Below, piece after piece: positions 6,135 to 12,658 of a stretch of 12,658 nucleotides of DNA. The notes under the pieces are model-generated. The model did no database searches. It saw only the letters and a program-made list of their open reading frames with translations, and had not been told where the DNA came from. Where the stretch lies: contig VGWZ01000036.1 in the NCBI GenBank assembly GCA_016873595.1, positions 1-12,658 on the forward strand, written 5' to 3'. This DNA is from Nitrospira sp. (GTDB lineage Bacteria > Nitrospirota > Thermodesulfovibrionia > Thermodesulfovibrionales > SM23-35). Position numbers and translations under genes: made by a program. The stretch's first letter is position 1. Every line of letters begins with the position of its first letter.

Positions 6135-6199
6135 TGACACGTAAAATTCGCTTTGCCCGTGATTAAAGAGATTTTACGGGCTTTGCTCATCACGTGTCA
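6135..6199. repeat. Nested palindrome, REP-like copy A
   Basis: TGACACGT (6135-6142) pairs with ACGTGTCA (6192-6199). Inside, GCCCGT (6155-6160) pairs with ACGGGC (6176-6181). The inner unit GCCCGTGAT...GATTTTACGGGCT recurs at 6200-6232. Confidence 0.65.
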
Positions 6200-6231
6200 G
6201 CCCGTGATCCCGTTTGCGGGATTTTACGGGC
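6200..6231. repeat. REP-like hairpin, copy B, abutting tRNA-Asn
   Basis: GCCCGT (6200-6205) pairs with ACGGGC (6226-6231), and the inner ATCCCG (6207-6212) pairs with CGGGAT (6217-6222) around a TTTG loop. It shares GCCCGTGAT and GATTTTACGGGCT with copy A. Its edge touches the CCA end of the tRNA (6232-6234) directly. It has no T-run, so it is a poor intrinsic terminator. Confidence 0.65.
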
Positions 6232-6307
6232 TGGCTCCTGGGAAGGGATTCGAACCCCCGACCAAGTGGTTAACAGCCACCCGCTCTGCCTGCTGAGCTA
6301 CCCAGGA
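6232..6307 (-). tRNA. tRNA-Asn (anticodon GTT), CCA encoded
   Basis: The minus strand folds as a full 76-nt tRNA. The acceptor TCCTGGG pairs with CCCAGGA, with discriminator G and an encoded CCA. The D arm is GCTCAGCAGGCAGAGC, the anticodon loop CTGTTAA (anticodon GTT, Asn), and the T loop GGTTCGAATCC. It lies 35 bases downstream of leuB on the same strand. Confidence 0.97.
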
Positions 6308-6316
6308 GTAAAACTT

Positions 6317-6346
6317 TTTATATCAAATAATTTTATATTTTGTCAA
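6317..6346 (-). promoter_or_regulatory. Promoter of tRNA-Asn
   Basis: A perfect TTGACA -35 (minus strand, 6341-6346) and TATAAA -10 (6317-6322) are separated by 18 bases. The -35 overlaps the leuB stop codon (6343-6345). The start site would fall at about 6310, only a few bases before the mature tRNA 5' end. Confidence 0.65.
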
Positions 6347-7416
6347 TCAACTCTGAGTTCGTTGACAAGCTTTACAACAAGGTCACCAACTTCGCTCGTA
6401 CTATAACCCATTTTACCCGCAGCAAGACTCTTGAGATGCTTCCCTGTGACCTCCATTACCGCTTTTTCGATAAGCTGCGCTGAAGTATTTTCACCAATTT
6501 GTTCAAGCATCATCCCACCTGCACAGATTGCAGCAAGAGGGTTAATCACATTCTTCCCTGTATATTTCGGTGCAGAGCCTCCGATAGGCTCGAACATCGA
6601 AACATCATGGGGGTTAATATTTCCGCCTGCAGCGATTCCCATTCCGCCCTGTATCATTGCACCTAAATCCGTAATAATATCTCCAAACATGTTGTCTGTC
6701 ACGATTACGTCAAACCATTCAGGGTTTTTCACAAACCACATGGTGATTGCATCAACATGTGCATAGTCACATTTTATCTCAGGATATTCTTTTGCAACTT
6801 CATAAAATGTTCTTTCCCAAAGGTCAAATGCAAAGGTGAGGACGTTTGTCTTCCCACAGAGTGTGAGCTTGTTCACCTTGTTTCTCCTCTTACAATATTC
6901 AAAGGCAAAGCGTATGCAACGCTCAACACCCTTCCGTGTATTAATAGATTCCTGTACTGCAACTTCATCAGGCGTGCCTTTCCTCAAGACTCCTCCTGCT
7001 CCTGCATATAGCCCCTCTGTATTTTCTCTCACCACCACAAAGTCTATATCCTCAGGCTTTTTATCTTTCAAGGGGCAGTCAACCCCTGGATACAGTTTCA
7101 CCGGTCTTAAATTGATATACTGATCAAGCTCGAACCTCAACCTTAAGAGAATCCCCTTCTCAAGTATGCCTGGCTTTACATCAGGATGTCCGATTGCACC
7201 GAGATAGATTGCATCGTATTTTTTGAGTTCGGCAATTGCACCATCTGGAAGGATTTCACCTGTCCTTAAATAATGGTCTCCTCCAAAATCATAATAATGA
7301 AAATTCAGAGCGAACTCAAATTTCTTTGACACAACATCTAATACCTTGACTCCTTCTTTTATTACCTCTGGCCCTGTCCCGTCTCCAGGAATGACAGCGA
7401 TGTTATAAGATTTCAT
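6343..7416 (-). CDS. leuB: 3-isopropylmalate dehydrogenase
   Basis: LeuB oxidises and decarboxylates 3-isopropylmalate to 2-oxoisocaproate with NAD+, the third step of leucine synthesis, in the cytoplasm. The 357 residues match the family length. The N-terminus IAVIPGDGTGPEV (6-18) is the nucleotide-site strand and loop. Arg94, Arg104, Arg130 and Tyr137 fall where the substrate-binding Arg and catalytic Tyr are expected (RLRFELD, NLRPVKLYPGV, VVRENTEGLYAG). CGKTNVL holds the catalytic Lys, and DNMFGDIITDLGAMIQGGMG is the metal-binding dehydrogenase signature. GAGGAGA lies 7 bases before the ATG at 7416. leuD lies upstream on the same strand but is separated by a roughly 200-base gap filled by a hairpin element. 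The related tartrate/D-malate dehydrogenases are a less likely alternative. Confidence 0.92.
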   Translation of the reverse strand: MKSYNIAVIPGDGTGPEVIKEGVKVLDVVSKKFEFALNFHYYDFGGDHYLRTGEILPDGAIAELKKYDAIYLGAIGHPDVKPGILEKGILLRLRFELDQYINLRPVKLYPGVDCPLKDKKPEDIDFVVVRENTEGLYAGAGGVLRKGTPDEVAVQESINTRKGVERCIRFAFEYCKRRNKVNKLTLCGKTNVLTFAFDLWERTFYEVAKEYPEIKCDYAHVDAITMWFVKNPEWFDVIVTDNMFGDIITDLGAMIQGGMGIAAGGNINPHDVSMFEPIGGSAPKYTGKNVINPLAAICAGGMMLEQIGENTSAQLIEKAVMEVTGKHLKSLAAGKMGYSTSEVGDLVVKLVNELRVD

Positions 7417-7459
7417 AAATTATTCTCCTCTATCTAAGCTTTTGCAATTACACAACTGG

Positions 7460-7609
7460 AATAGACAGATGTTGTGAGAAAATTTATTTTTTGATACCTT
7501 AGTGTACCTTGAACTGATGGTTTTTGAAATATTTTATCAATACAACAAATAAAAATAATTTCAATAACCTTATCAAGTTAAATAAATTTTCGAACAATGT
7601 CTGTCTATT
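7460..7609. mobile_element. MITE-like long hairpin between leuD and leuB
   Basis: Outer arms 7460-7489 and 7580-7609 are inverted repeats matching at 26 of 30 positions: AATAGACAGA at one end, TCTGTCTATT at the other, and the inner part AAAATTTATTT exact. A second inner pair (7512-7538 with 7551-7579; AACTGATGGTTTTTGAAAT against the reverse complement of the other arm) continues the fold with small bulges, so nearly the whole stretch is one long hairpin with a 12-base loop. It is AT-rich and codes for nothing. The ends carry TA, as with IS630/mariner-like elements. No matching transposase is in the window. Confidence 0.6.
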
Positions 7610-7620
7610 AGTTCCCGCTT

Positions 7621-8115
7621 TTAAGTTTCTAATTTCTTCTTTGTCCACTCCACCAACCCTCCTGCTGCAATGAGTTCCTGCATAAATGAAGGGATTGGAT
7701 GAGCTTTATATTCCTCGCCTGTTGTAAGATTCTTTATTATTCCATTGTCAGCATCAATCTCAATTTCATCCTTCTCTTTAATCTTCTCTGATGCCTCAGA
7801 AGATTCGAAGATTGGAAGCCCTATATTAAAAGCATTCCTGTAGAAAATCCTTGCAAAGCTTTTTGCGATGACTGCCTGGATTCCTGCTGCCTTTATTGCG
7901 ACAGGAGCATGTTCTCTCGATGAACCACATCCGAAATTTTTGCCTGCAACAATAATATCACCTGTCTTTACCTTACGGGGGAAATCTTTGTCCATGTTTT
8001 CCATCACATGTTTCGCAAGCTCTTCTGGATCAGATGTATTCAGATACCGTGCAGGTATGATCGCATCCGTATTTATATCATTACCAAATCGCCATACCAA
8101 GCCCCTGAAAATCAT
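7621..8115 (-). CDS. leuD: 3-isopropylmalate dehydratase small subunit
   Basis: LeuD is the small (swivelling) subunit of isopropylmalate isomerase. With LeuC, which holds the 4Fe-4S cluster, it interconverts 2- and 3-isopropylmalate in leucine synthesis. The 164 residues match the shorter bacterial/archaeal LeuD type (about 160-170) rather than the 200-residue enterobacterial type. Diagnostic are RGLVWRFGNDINTDAIIPAR (4-23), GKNFGCGSSREHAP (58-71, the substrate-binding loop) and KSFARIFYRNAFNIGLP. GGAGG lies right before the ATG at 8115. leuC is not adjacent; its place upstream is taken by the divergent penicillin-binding protein gene. A promoter with a palindromic spacer lies at 8159-8188. 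leuB is probably in the same transcription unit, past the hairpin element. Confidence 0.95.
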   Translation of the reverse strand: MIFRGLVWRFGNDINTDAIIPARYLNTSDPEELAKHVMENMDKDFPRKVKTGDIIVAGKNFGCGSSREHAPVAIKAAGIQAVIAKSFARIFYRNAFNIGLPIFESSEASEKIKEKDEIEIDADNGIIKNLTTGEEYKAHPIPSFMQELIAAGGLVEWTKKKLET

Positions 8116-8158
8116 CTCTCCTCCTTAACTTCAATGAAGTATTGTTATTTTAGCAGTT

Positions 8159-8188
8159 ATTATAGGGAATTCTCAGACTGAGAGTAAA
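8159..8188 (-). promoter_or_regulatory. Promoter of leuD
   Basis: On the minus strand TTTACT (8183-8188) and a perfect TATAAT (8159-8164) stand 18 bases apart. The spacer and -35 edge contain the palindrome TCTCAG-A-CTGAGA (8171-8183), a candidate repressor site. The start site would lie near 8152, about 37 bases before the leuD ATG. Confidence 0.6.
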
Positions 8189-8205
8189 CACCTTTTCATT
8201 TCAAA

Positions 8206-8238
8206 ATCTGTGATACATAATCTGTGATAGGGTATAAT
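8206..8238 (+). promoter_or_regulatory. Promoter region of the PBP gene with a direct repeat
   Basis: A perfect TATAAT at 8233-8238 is only 6 bases from the ATG at 8245. Upstream the decamer ATCTGTGATA occurs twice, at 8206-8215 and 8220-8229, 14 bases apart. The -35 at 17-base spacing (GTGATA, 8210-8215) is weak and falls in the first repeat. Confidence 0.45.
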
Positions 8239-8244
8239 TAATCA

Positions 8245-10077
8245 ATGAGGAGACCTGAACTGGAACCTGAAAGATCGAAGAAGATGTCATTCTCCAAAAA
8301 AATAATCATAGCCTTTATTATCTCCTCTGCTTTTGTGGGTATTGTCTGCGGCACTGGATACTGGATTATGTTTGACCTCCCTAAAATTAAAACACTTGCG
8401 GAATACACACCGATGGAATCATCCAGGGTTTACTCAAGTGACGGAAAAGTCATTGCAGAACTCTACATCGAACGGAGGACATTTATACCGCATTATCAGA
8501 TACCAGACTATTTAAAAAAGTCATTCATCTCTATAGAAGACATCAGGTTTTACACCCATCCCGGAGTTGATTTCATAGGAATAGCGAGGGCACTATGGCA
8601 TGACATAAAGGCTGGAGGCATTGTTGAAGGAGCAAGCACCATTACCCAGCAGCTTGCGAGGATGCTTTTTTTAACGAGTGAACGCTCACTCAAAAGGAAA
8701 TTGAAGGAAGCAGTGCTCTCTATTCAGATAGAAAGACACTATACAAAAGATGAAATCATCGGCCTCTATTTAAACCAGGCATATTTTGGTACAAGGGCAT
8801 ATGGTATTGAGGCAGCTTCACAGACATATTTTGGAAAATCAGTGAACGAACTCACTCTTGGAGAGGCGGCACTCCTTGCCTCACTTCCTAAAGCACCTTC
8901 TTTTTTCTCTCCTTTTAAAAGACCCGATAAGGCAATGGAAAGGCGCTCTGTTGTATTGAAAAAGATGCTTCATCATAAGTTTATCACAAAGGCAGAATTT
9001 GATAAGGCAATGAATGAACCTTTACCACAGATACCACATATGAGGAAATACGAGGCGCCATATTTCATAGAATCTTTGCGGCAGAGGCTTGAACTAAAAT
9101 ATGGCTCTAAAGTATATTCCGCGGGGTACAAAATTTATTCGACCATTGACCACAGGATGCAAAGTATAGCAGAAGAGGCAGTAAAAAAAGGAATTGAGGC
9201 AATCGAAAAAAGAGTAAAGCCCAGTGTACAGGCATCATTAATCGTGTTAGATCTCCGAACAGGACATATAAAGGCACTGGTAGGTGGCACTGATTTCTGG
9301 AAAAATCAGTATAACAGGGCAACACAGGCACTAAGACAGCCAGGTTCTGCATTCAAGCCCTTTGTGTATCTCACCGCATTTGAGAACGGGATGGTCTCAG
9401 AAGACACGATTGTTGACTCTCCACTATCATTTAAAGCAAATCGTCAGGGTAAGGTCTGGTCTCCCAAAAACTACGATGGGAAATACTATGGATTAGTTAC
9501 CCTTAAAACAGCACTTGCGAAATCTTTAAATTCTGCAACTATCAGAATTGCTGACAGGGTCGGTATAAAAAATGTCATAGAGACAGCCCAGCGGCTCGGT
9601 ATCAAGTGCGAATTACAGCCCTACCTGCCTACAGCACTTGGTGCCTCTGATGTCACACTCATGGAAATGGTCTCTGCATACTCTACTTTTGCAACAGGCT
9701 CAACTATAGGGCCACTCACCTATGAAAGGGTTTTAAACAGGGATGGTATTGTTCTTGAGGAGACAAGACCCGAGATAAAAGAGGTCGTTGATAAAGAAAT
9801 CATTGAGGAGATGAAACTATCACTTAGTGCAGTGATAAAAGAAGGCACCGCGCAGAGGGCAAAGGAGCTTGGCAGGACTGTTTATGGAAAGACCGGAACA
9901 ACAAATAATTACACAGATGCATGGTTCATAGGATTTGATGACAGGCTTGTTGTCGGTGTCTGGGTTGGAAGAGATGACCACACGCCAATTGGTGTAAAGG
10001 AAACAGGTTCCAGGGCAGCACTTCCGATATGGATTGAATTTATGAAAAAAGTGCCTCTACAAACTCCTGCGGATTAA
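8245..10077 (+). CDS. mrcA: Class A penicillin-binding protein 1A (bifunctional transglycosylase/transpeptidase)
   Basis: This enzyme polymerises glycan strands from lipid II and cross-links their peptides at the outer face of the inner membrane. After a charged N-terminus comes one membrane anchor (about 19-42). The glycosyltransferase (GT51) domain shows EDIRFYTHPGVD with catalytic Glu98, GASTITQQLAR (129-139), RKLKEAVLSIQIE (151-163) and KDEIIGLYLNQAYFG (168-182). The transpeptidase has the nucleophile motif SAFK (Ser368, Lys371), SLN (427-429) and KTGTT (549-553). With 610 residues it is shorter than the roughly 850-residue enteric PBP1A, lacking extra inserted and C-terminal domains. The ATG at 8245 has no Shine-Dalgarno and lies just after a TATAAT, so it is either leaderless or starts at Met14 (8284). 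Its end overlaps ftsY by 38 bases, tail to tail. The gene name could also be given as ponA or pbpA. Confidence 0.96.
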   Translation: MRRPELEPERSKKMSFSKKIIIAFIISSAFVGIVCGTGYWIMFDLPKIKTLAEYTPMESSRVYSSDGKVIAELYIERRTFIPHYQIPDYLKKSFISIEDIRFYTHPGVDFIGIARALWHDIKAGGIVEGASTITQQLARMLFLTSERSLKRKLKEAVLSIQIERHYTKDEIIGLYLNQAYFGTRAYGIEAASQTYFGKSVNELTLGEAALLASLPKAPSFFSPFKRPDKAMERRSVVLKKMLHHKFITKAEFDKAMNEPLPQIPHMRKYEAPYFIESLRQRLELKYGSKVYSAGYKIYSTIDHRMQSIAEEAVKKGIEAIEKRVKPSVQASLIVLDLRTGHIKALVGGTDFWKNQYNRATQALRQPGSAFKPFVYLTAFENGMVSEDTIVDSPLSFKANRQGKVWSPKNYDGKYYGLVTLKTALAKSLNSATIRIADRVGIKNVIETAQRLGIKCELQPYLPTALGASDVTLMEMVSAYSTFATGSTIGPLTYERVLNRDGIVLEETRPEIKEVVDKEIIEEMKLSLSAVIKEGTAQRAKELGRTVYGKTGTTNNYTDAWFIGFDDRLVVGVWVGRDDHTPIGVKETGSRAALPIWIEFMKKVPLQTPAD

Positions 10078-10945
10078 AGTCCTGGAGGTCGTCAATCTTT
10101 TCGCCAATTCCTATCAGTCTCACAGGTATTCCAAAGTCCTTCCTTATTGCGAAGACAATACCGCCTTTTGCAGTACCATCAAGTTTTGTGAGTGCAACAC
10201 CGGTCACACCGATCGCATTATTGAACATCTCTGCCTGCCTCAGGGCATTCTGACCTGTGGTTGCATCAACAACAAGGAGAACTTCCTGAGGTGCCCCGGT
10301 CATCGCTTTCTCAATGACTCTCTTCACCTTTTTAAGTTCTTCCATGAGAGGGCTTTTTGTATGCAATCTGCCGGCAGTATCCACTATCACAACATCAACA
10401 TCTCTATGCCTGGCTGCGGCAATAGCATCAAATGCAACCGCAGCCGGATCTGAACCGCTCTGATGTTTCACTAACTGGGCATTCGCCCTTTTTGCCCATA
10501 TCTCGAGCTGCTCGATTCCCGCAGCCCTGAATGTATCTCCTGCAGCAAGGAGAACAGAGAGCCCTTGTGAGTAGAACCTGTGTGCAAGTTTCCCTATGGT
10601 TGTCGTTTTTCCTACGCCATTTACACCAATAGCAAGAATCACAAAGGGTTTATCTCCATAGACCATGATAGGCTGTGAATTGCCAAGGATAGACACCATC
10701 TCTTTCTTGAGTAATTCTTTTACAGAATCTACATCACTGACTTCTCCCTTCTCGGATTTTTCCCTGATTGTTTTTATTATTTCTGCTGAAGCCTTTGTCC
10801 CCACATCAGATGTAATGAGTATCTCTTCGAGTTCTTCGAGAGTTTCTTCGTCAATCTTACGACCTGTGAATATGGAATCAACCCTTTCTACAAAGCTTTT
10901 TCTCGTTTTTGTGAGACCCTCTTTAAGCCTGTCAAAAAATCCCAC
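10040..10945 (-). CDS. ftsY: Signal recognition particle receptor FtsY
   Basis: FtsY is the membrane-associated GTPase that receives SRP-ribosome complexes and hands them to the Sec translocon. I chose GTG at 10945, giving MGFFDRLKEGLTKTR, because GGGAGG (minus strand, 10950-10955) lies 4 bases before it; an ATG at 10966 would be upstream of that site. That makes 301 residues. The N domain is helical (about 1-95), followed by the GTPase: GVNGVGKTTT (G1, 107-116), DTFRAAG (137-143), DTAGRLHT (189-196), TKLDGTAKGG (253-262, guanine specificity) and the closing GIGEKIDDLQDFNP. The long acidic A domain of E. coli is missing, so membrane binding must rely on the short amphipathic N-terminus. The 3' end overlaps the PBP gene by 38 bases on the opposite strand. 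Confidence 0.96.
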   Translation of the reverse strand: MGFFDRLKEGLTKTRKSFVERVDSIFTGRKIDEETLEELEEILITSDVGTKASAEIIKTIREKSEKGEVSDVDSVKELLKKEMVSILGNSQPIMVYGDKPFVILAIGVNGVGKTTTIGKLAHRFYSQGLSVLLAAGDTFRAAGIEQLEIWAKRANAQLVKHQSGSDPAAVAFDAIAAARHRDVDVVIVDTAGRLHTKSPLMEELKKVKRVIEKAMTGAPQEVLLVVDATTGQNALRQAEMFNNAIGVTGVALTKLDGTAKGGIVFAIRKDFGIPVRLIGIGEKIDDLQDFNPQEFVEALFS

Positions 10946-11013
10946 TATTCCTCCCTTTAAAAACAATAACTCATTTATGGTTCTTCAGACATTTCTGTGG
11001 AAAATCTTTTAAT

Positions 11014-11034
11014 CCCCCTCTTGAGCAAAGGGGG
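11014..11034. repeat. Short C5/G5 hairpin repeat
   Basis: CCCCCT (11014-11019) pairs with AGGGGG (11029-11034), with a 9-base loop. It looks like a truncated member of the common AATCCCCC-type dispersed repeats. Only one copy is in the window. Confidence 0.45.
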
Positions 11035-11091
11035 CATTATTTACCCACATACTAATGAGTTCTCTAGTTCTCTGGTACTGCCTCATGTATT

Positions 11092-11176
11092 GTCATTCCT
11101 GCCCCGGTTTTCACCGGGATAAACTCCAGCAGGAATCCAGTAAACATACTGGATTCCGTGTCAAGCACGGAATGAC
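11092..11176. repeat. Dispersed multi-stem palindromic repeat (85 bases)
   Basis: Outer ends GTCATTCC (11092-11099) and GGAATGAC (11169-11176) are exact inverted repeats. Inside are three further stems: CCCGG/CCGGG around TTTTCA near 11103-11118, GGAATCCAG/CTGGATTCC (11132-11140 with 11149-11157), and CCGTG/CACGG (11156-11160 with 11166-11170). This matches in style the widespread GTCATTCC...GGAATGAC intergenic repeats of many bacteria. Confidence 0.75.
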
Positions 11177-11345
11177 TAATGTGGCTTTACTTATAAACTC
11201 CTTAGTAACTCTAGGAAGAACATAATTTTTTAACCAACCTCTTTGGCACTATTAGACAATTTTACTTGTGGATTGAATCTCTGGTCAAGCAAAAGTCATG
11301 TCTGTGCCATGAAATTTCTGTATAATTGGGGTTAAACTATTATAT

Positions 11346-12658
11346 ATGCTCAACCAATCATGCAAGAAAGTACTGGTCAGGGGAGTGAACTGGATAGGAG
11401 ACTCGGTAATGTCACTGTCTGCCTTAAGTGCACTTAGAAAGGCTCTCCCTGAAGCAAAAATCTCTATCCTTGTAAAACCGTGGGTATCACAGATCTATGA
11501 AAATAATCCAAATGTAGACGAAATAATTATCTACAATGATGGATACAAAGGCATCATCGGTAAAATAAAACTCTCATGGATGTTGAATAAAAAAGACTTT
11601 TGTAGTGCAATCTTATTCCAAAATGCATTTGATGCTGCCCTGATTACATTCCTCGCGCGAATAAAGGAGAGAGCAGGGTATAGCACTGATGGCAGAGGCT
11701 TTCTACTCACCACAGCAGTCCCTGTGCCTTACAATGCAGGGGAAGTACATCAGGTGAATTATTACCTGAACCTTCTTGAACAGATAGGAATAAAAGAAGC
11801 ATATTCAGATCCCTACTTATATCTCACGCTTGATGAACGATTGCATGCAAGAAACTTGTTAAAAGATATGAGAAGACCTGTCTTAGGAATCAATCCTGGT
11901 GCAACATATGGTTCGGCAAAGAGGTGGTTTCCTGAGAGATTTGCTGAGATTGCAACCTGGTTTATAAGAGATACTCAAGGAAGTGTGATAATCTTTGGGG
12001 GGAAGAATGAGGTAGATATTGCACAGGAAATCGATAAACATATTCCTATAAATAAACTCCTCCTTGCAGGAAAGACATCTCTGCGAGAGCTTATTTCATT
12101 CATCTCAGAATGTGATGTCTTTGTAACCAATGATTCAGGTCCGCTCCATATTGCCTATGCAGTGGGAACACCTCTCGTTGCACTATTTTGCTCTACAGAT
12201 CCAAAATTGACAGGCCCGCTGCCTGAGGCGGATAGAGACGGTAATGTAGTCATTCATCCTGATATCTCGTGCAGTCCCTGCTTTGAGAGAACGTGCAAGA
12301 ACAATGATCTAAGATGCATGTATGCGATAACCTCAGATGATGTGTATTTCGGAGTGAAAAAAATATTACCAGGCAGCCCTGCAGTTTTTTTTGACAGGGA
12401 TGGGACTCTCTGCAAAGACGTGAGCTATTTAAACAAATACGATGACTTTCATCCTTTTTCAGACATTGAGAGTTTAAAGCCTCTTAAAGAAAGAGGCTTT
12501 AAACTCATCGGTGTGAGCAACCAATCAGGCATTGCAAAAGGGATTATTGAAGAAGATTTTGTTCGATACATAAATAATATTTTTATTGAACGATACAACT
12601 TTGATGATTTTTATTTTTGTCCACACCATCCCGAAGAACGCTGTCCCTGCAGAAAACC
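11346..12658 (+). CDS. Lipopolysaccharide heptosyltransferase fused to a GmhB-like HAD phosphatase (3' end beyond the window)
   Basis: The frame is open from the ATG at 11346 to the window end, 437 codons so far. Residues 1-335 are a GT9 glycosyltransferase like WaaF (heptosyltransferase II), which adds heptose from ADP-heptose to LPS core at the inner membrane. Seen are NWIGDSVMS (15-23, with Asp19), NPGATYGSAKRWFPERFAEI, VTNDSGPLHIAYAVGTP (260-276) and the Cys-rich SCSPCFERTC. From about residue 345 a HAD-IIIA phosphatase begins: FFDRDGTL with Asp350 and Asp352, SNQSGIAKG (391-399), and the zinc loop CPHHPEERCPC (Cys425, His427, Cys433, Cys435), the GmhB type that dephosphorylates heptose 1,7-bisphosphate. 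The fusion joins an early and a late step of one pathway. No strong ribosome binding site is seen. Domain calls are firm. Confidence 0.92.
   Translation, partial: MLNQSCKKVLVRGVNWIGDSVMSLSALSALRKALPEAKISILVKPWVSQIYENNPNVDEIIIYNDGYKGIIGKIKLSWMLNKKDFCSAILFQNAFDAALITFLARIKERAGYSTDGRGFLLTTAVPVPYNAGEVHQVNYYLNLLEQIGIKEAYSDPYLYLTLDERLHARNLLKDMRRPVLGINPGATYGSAKRWFPERFAEIATWFIRDTQGSVIIFGGKNEVDIAQEIDKHIPINKLLLAGKTSLRELISFISECDVFVTNDSGPLHIAYAVGTPLVALFCSTDPKLTGPLPEADRDGNVVIHPDISCSPCFERTCKNNDLRCMYAITSDDVYFGVKKILPGSPAVFFDRDGTLCKDVSYLNKYDDFHPFSDIESLKPLKERGFKLIGVSNQSGIAKGIIEEDFVRYINNIFIERYNFDDFYFCPHHPEERCPCRK

Larger units (their letters stand above)
10946..11345. other. Repeat-bearing intergenic region
   Basis: About 400 bases without a gene lie between the divergent ftsY and the heptosyltransferase gene. 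It holds a G/C hairpin (11014-11034), a multi-stem repeat (11092-11176) and a TATAAT at 11321-11326, 20 bases before the next ATG, without a clear -35 at normal spacing. The ftsY ribosome binding site is at its left edge. Confidence 0.6.

Noticed and set aside
6135..6231. CRISPR-like repeat pair
   Set aside because: Only two units, each palindromic with different centres and no regular spacer; no cas genes.
6119..6232. Integration attachment site at the tRNA-Asn 3' end
   Set aside because: No integrase gene and no repeated copy of the tRNA 3' end occur in the window. The repeats next to it are palindromes unrelated to the tRNA sequence.

Overview
This window looks like a chromosomal segment from a low- to mid-GC, Gram-negative, probably anaerobic or thermophilic bacterium. 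Heptose-LPS biosynthesis (a GT9 heptosyltransferase fused to a GmhB-like phosphatase), an orphan AmrS-type radical SAM enzyme and several REP-like or MITE-like repeats would fit Nitrospirota (Thermodesulfovibrionia) or a neighbouring lineage. That placement is an inference from gene content, not from a database search.

Left part (1-4855), an accessory-looking mosaic. The 5' end of rtcA (RNA 3'-phosphate cyclase) runs off the left edge on the minus strand, divergent from a small cupin gene that has a clear promoter and a palindrome at its start site. After a gene-poor stretch come, on the minus strand, a lipoprotein gene overlapping a PD-(D/E)XK-nuclease-like gene, a RAYT (Y1 HUH transposase) framed by a 20-bp inverted repeat, an XRE regulator plus ImmA/IrrE metallopeptidase pair with its own palindromic operator, a SdpI-like membrane protein and a small helical hypothetical protein.

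Central part (4956-8115). amrS is on the plus strand and meets, tail to tail, a minus-strand leucine cluster (leuD, then leuB) followed by tRNA-Asn(GTT). The convergent gap holds a perfect 11-bp hairpin and two related REP-like palindromes, one directly touching the tRNA CCA end. Between leuD and leuB lies a roughly 150-bp hairpin-forming, MITE-like sequence. leuC and leuA are not in the window.

Right part (8245-12658), housekeeping and envelope genes. A class A penicillin-binding protein is divergent from leuD and overlaps, tail to tail, the minus-strand ftsY. Next comes a repeat-bearing intergenic region, and then a waaF-gmhB type fusion gene that runs off the right edge and lacks its 3' end.

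The two edge genes (rtcA and the waaF-gmhB fusion) were found by reading through the window ends. Functionally, leuD and leuB belong to leucine synthesis, and the PBP, FtsY and heptosyltransferase serve the cell envelope and protein export. I see no CRISPR array, prophage or complete defence system. The less ordinary content is the nuclease-lipoprotein pair, the structured repeats and the fusion gene.
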